This document shows positions 4,969-6,450 of a stretch of DNA of 6,450 bases, in pieces. The position numbers and the translations under genes are program-made. The stretch is from Micrococcaceae bacterium. GTDB taxonomy: Bacteria > Actinomycetota > Actinomycetes > Actinomycetales > Micrococcaceae. Below the pieces are notes generated by a model. The model searched no databases, was not told the DNA's origin, and saw only the letters and a list, made by a program, of their open reading frames with translations. Location: positions 17,821 through 24,270 of the forward strand of contig DNHA01000081.1 of the NCBI GenBank assembly GCA_003486025.1. Reading direction: 5' to 3'. How positions within the stretch are numbered: position 1 is the stretch's first letter; each line of letters begins with the position of its first letter.

Positions 4969-5967
4969 TCAGTCGAAAGTCACAGTTCCTTCAATGCGGG
5001 TGGTGACGTCCCCACTGACCCAAACACCGCTTTCGCTGGCTTCAATGTGCAAGATTGCCTCGCGTCCCACGCGGGTTCCCTGGCGGACGGTATAACGCTG
5101 CGGTGCCAACCCTGCCTTAGTCATCCACACACCAAAACCGGCGTTGAGCGAACCAGTTGCAGGATCCTCCTGAATGGCCTCACCTGAGACAAAAGCACGC
5201 ACTTCAAAATCTGCAGGTGGTTGAAGAACCACCGAGCCAAAGCGCTCCTCGGAACGAGCCTGGTCCGAATAATCCAAGGGGCGCAGTTCCTCGCGCGTCC
5301 CGGCAATTCGGGGCAATACGCTGTCCTGCGGCTGCCAGACGCCTTGGGCCACACTTGAGGCGGTGTAAGGTCCGATGACTCCGAGCTCCAGCCCGTCAAG
5401 GGCCGCATAATCAGGCTCAATTCCCAGCACGAGGTCGGCATCGCGTAGCAGCAGTCCGGCGTGGTGGGGGCCATTGACCAACCACTGATGGGCAATGACA
5501 TCTTCGGCATTGATCCCCAGCCCGGCAATAGCCCACTGCAGAACATCTTGCTCCAGGGGCCCGCTGCGAGTTAACGGCGGGGCAAGAAAGGCGAGGCGGC
5601 GCTCATGCTTTTCACTGGCCTCGCGTTCGATCCGTACCTGAATCAACCCGGCATCGCACTGCTGGAGCAGGTGGCCGCTGGCTCCGGCCTGGCCTCCAGA
5701 CTCAAGCCACGCATGCGCAGCACCTAGCGTGGGGTGTCCGGCAAAGGGCAACTCGGTGGTCGGTGTAAAAATGCGGATTGCATAGTCTGCTTCGGGCTCG
5801 GTGGGAGTCACAAAGAAGACTGTCTCTGATAAATTCAGCCACTGGGCGAAGCGCTGCATTTGCGCGGAATCGAGATGATCTGCCTCGAAGACAACGCCGA
5901 GCCCATTGCCGTTGAAGGCTGTGGGGGCAAAAACGTCAACCTGCTGATAGGCAAATGTGCGATACAT
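4969..5967 (-). CDS. PhzF family isomerase/epimerase-like protein
   Basis: A 332-residue cytoplasmic protein of the PhzF/diaminopimelate epimerase fold, slightly longer than the family's usual 260-300. From the chosen start, QQVDVFAPTAFNGN comes first, then NLSETVFF with predicted catalytic Glu48, RIFTPTTELPFAGHPTLGAA (two conserved loops), and in the second half EDPATGSLNAGFG. PhzF itself isomerises trans-2,3-dihydro-3-hydroxyanthranilate in phenazine synthesis; most relatives have no known substrate, and no other phenazine genes are here, so phenazine production is not implied. The usual GNPLAVV segment reads GNGLGVV, an odd change. The ATG at 5967 is preferred because homologs begin close to the YQQVDVF strand; an in-frame ATG at 5985 adds MCHDAY. 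Neither has a good ribosome site. It lies between the AMIN-like and MFS genes on the same strand. Confidence 0.88.
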   Translation of the reverse strand: MYRTFAYQQVDVFAPTAFNGNGLGVVFEADHLDSAQMQRFAQWLNLSETVFFVTPTEPEADYAIRIFTPTTELPFAGHPTLGAAHAWLESGGQAGASGHLLQQCDAGLIQVRIEREASEKHERRLAFLAPPLTRSGPLEQDVLQWAIAGLGINAEDVIAHQWLVNGPHHAGLLLRDADLVLGIEPDYAALDGLELGVIGPYTASSVAQGVWQPQDSVLPRIAGTREELRPLDYSDQARSEERFGSVVLQPPADFEVRAFVSGEAIQEDPATGSLNAGFGVWMTKAGLAPQRYTVRQGTRVGREAILHIEASESGVWVSGDVTTRIEGTVTFD

Positions 5968-6059
5968 ATAAGCATCGTGGCACATTCTTCAGCAGGTAGA
6001 CACGGTGTTACGCGGTGCGTCCGGTCATGACGGCAAGCTCATGGCCTAGGCACAGCTGG

Positions 6060-6450
6060 TTACCATTTATGGGCAACATCAATCACCAAACGCGATCCTT
6101 GGTCCGGGCCTGAAAGGACAAAAACACGCATTGGCAGTCGTGCCCGCGTAGAGATGCCGATCTTGGTCTGGCCTTCAAAGCTTCCCAGCCAGACCTGCTG
6201 GCGGAAGGTTGTGTAATTCAGTGTCTTGATGGTGGATCCGGGACGATAGCTGGTGCTGGTTCCGGACTTCAGCAGGATTTCTAGTTTGGCACCACCCGTG
6301 GTGGCTACTGCTTTCCCTGACCCGATTCCGGTCAGTGCGCTGACATATTTCACCGAATATCCATCGGGATTACCGCTGAGATCTATCACCATCCGGTCGA
6401 AACAGGTATGGCGTCCGGTACGGATGTTAGTCATCGTGGAGGAACTTGAG
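6060..6450 (-). CDS. AMIN-like domain protein, C-terminal part (5' end outside window)
   Basis: The frame is open to the window edge; 129 residues are visible. An ATG at 6434 lies within the frame, but the preceding codons (Ser-Ser-Ser-Ser-Thr) continue without a stop and look like the low-complexity linker that follows a signal peptide in these proteins, so the true start is probably upstream. The visible part is one domain: RTGRHTCFDRMVIDLSG, GYSVKYV, then a beta-rich stretch, WLGSFEGQTKIGISTRARLPMRVFVLSGP and the terminal RLVIDVAHKW. This matches the AMIN-like domain of actinobacterial secreted proteins and lipoproteins, thought by similarity to AMIN to act at the cell wall. Secretion cannot be checked here. 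The stop is followed by a 92-bp gap to the PhzF start with no terminator seen, so co-transcription is possible. Confidence 0.8.
   Translation of the reverse strand, partial: SSSSTMTNIRTGRHTCFDRMVIDLSGNPDGYSVKYVSALTGIGSGKAVATTGGAKLEILLKSGTSTSYRPGSTIKTLNYTTFRQQVWLGSFEGQTKIGISTRARLPMRVFVLSGPDQGSRLVIDVAHKW

Noticed and set aside
4969..5967. Phenazine biosynthesis locus
   Set aside because: No phzA/B, D, E or G homolog is next to the PhzF-family gene in the window, and most PhzF relatives are unrelated to phenazines.
5986..6059. A 74-bp gap of tRNA-like length between the PhzF and AMIN-like genes
   Set aside because: No acceptor stem pairing and no T-loop consensus (GTTCRANYC) are present; only a weak CATGA/TCATG hairpin without a T run.

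Overview
The window looks like an ordinary chromosomal segment of an actinobacterium of the Micrococcaceae (Arthrobacter/Glutamicibacter type). This is an inference from moderate-to-high GC coding sequence, protein families common in that group (HrpB, TetR plus acyl-CoA dehydrogenase, a small DoxX-like membrane protein, an AMIN-like secreted protein), a GTG start, and promoters with TANNNT -10 boxes and possible leaderless starts. No rRNA, tRNA, CRISPR array, insertion sequence or phage gene was found.

Layout. At 1-372 (+) is the C-terminal end of an HrpB-type ATP-dependent helicase, closed by a strong hairpin terminator at 382-430. On the minus strand, a TetR-family regulator (1761-2468) is followed 81 bp downstream by an acyl-CoA dehydrogenase of the glutaryl-CoA dehydrogenase/ACX4-like branch (447-1679), which also has a promoter of its own. 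Divergent from tetR, across a 133 bp spacer holding a 16-bp inverted repeat, is a small DoxX-like membrane protein (2602-3033, +). It is followed by a 79-residue protein made largely of 11-residue helical repeats (3135-3374, +). A 22-bp perfect-stem bidirectional terminator (3391-3440) separates this from a minus-strand group: an AMIN-like protein whose N-terminus is cut by the window edge (6060-6450), a PhzF-family enzyme (4969-5967) and a 14-TM DHA2 drug/metabolite exporter (3454-4908).

How the genes may work together. TetR probably controls itself and perhaps the acyl-CoA dehydrogenase and the divergent membrane gene, so this part reads as a small acyl-CoA catabolism module. The DoxX-like and repeat proteins look like an envelope or stress-protection pair. 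The AMIN-like, PhzF and MFS genes share a strand with 60-95 bp gaps and may be partly co-transcribed, but no shared pathway can be shown.

No clearly new multi-gene system is visible. The most unusual item is the 11-residue repeat protein, whose repeat units keep nearly the same peptide while their synonymous codon positions have drifted widely. Next are an acyl-CoA dehydrogenase that lacks the substrate-binding arginine of true glutaryl-CoA dehydrogenases, and several regulatory repeats.
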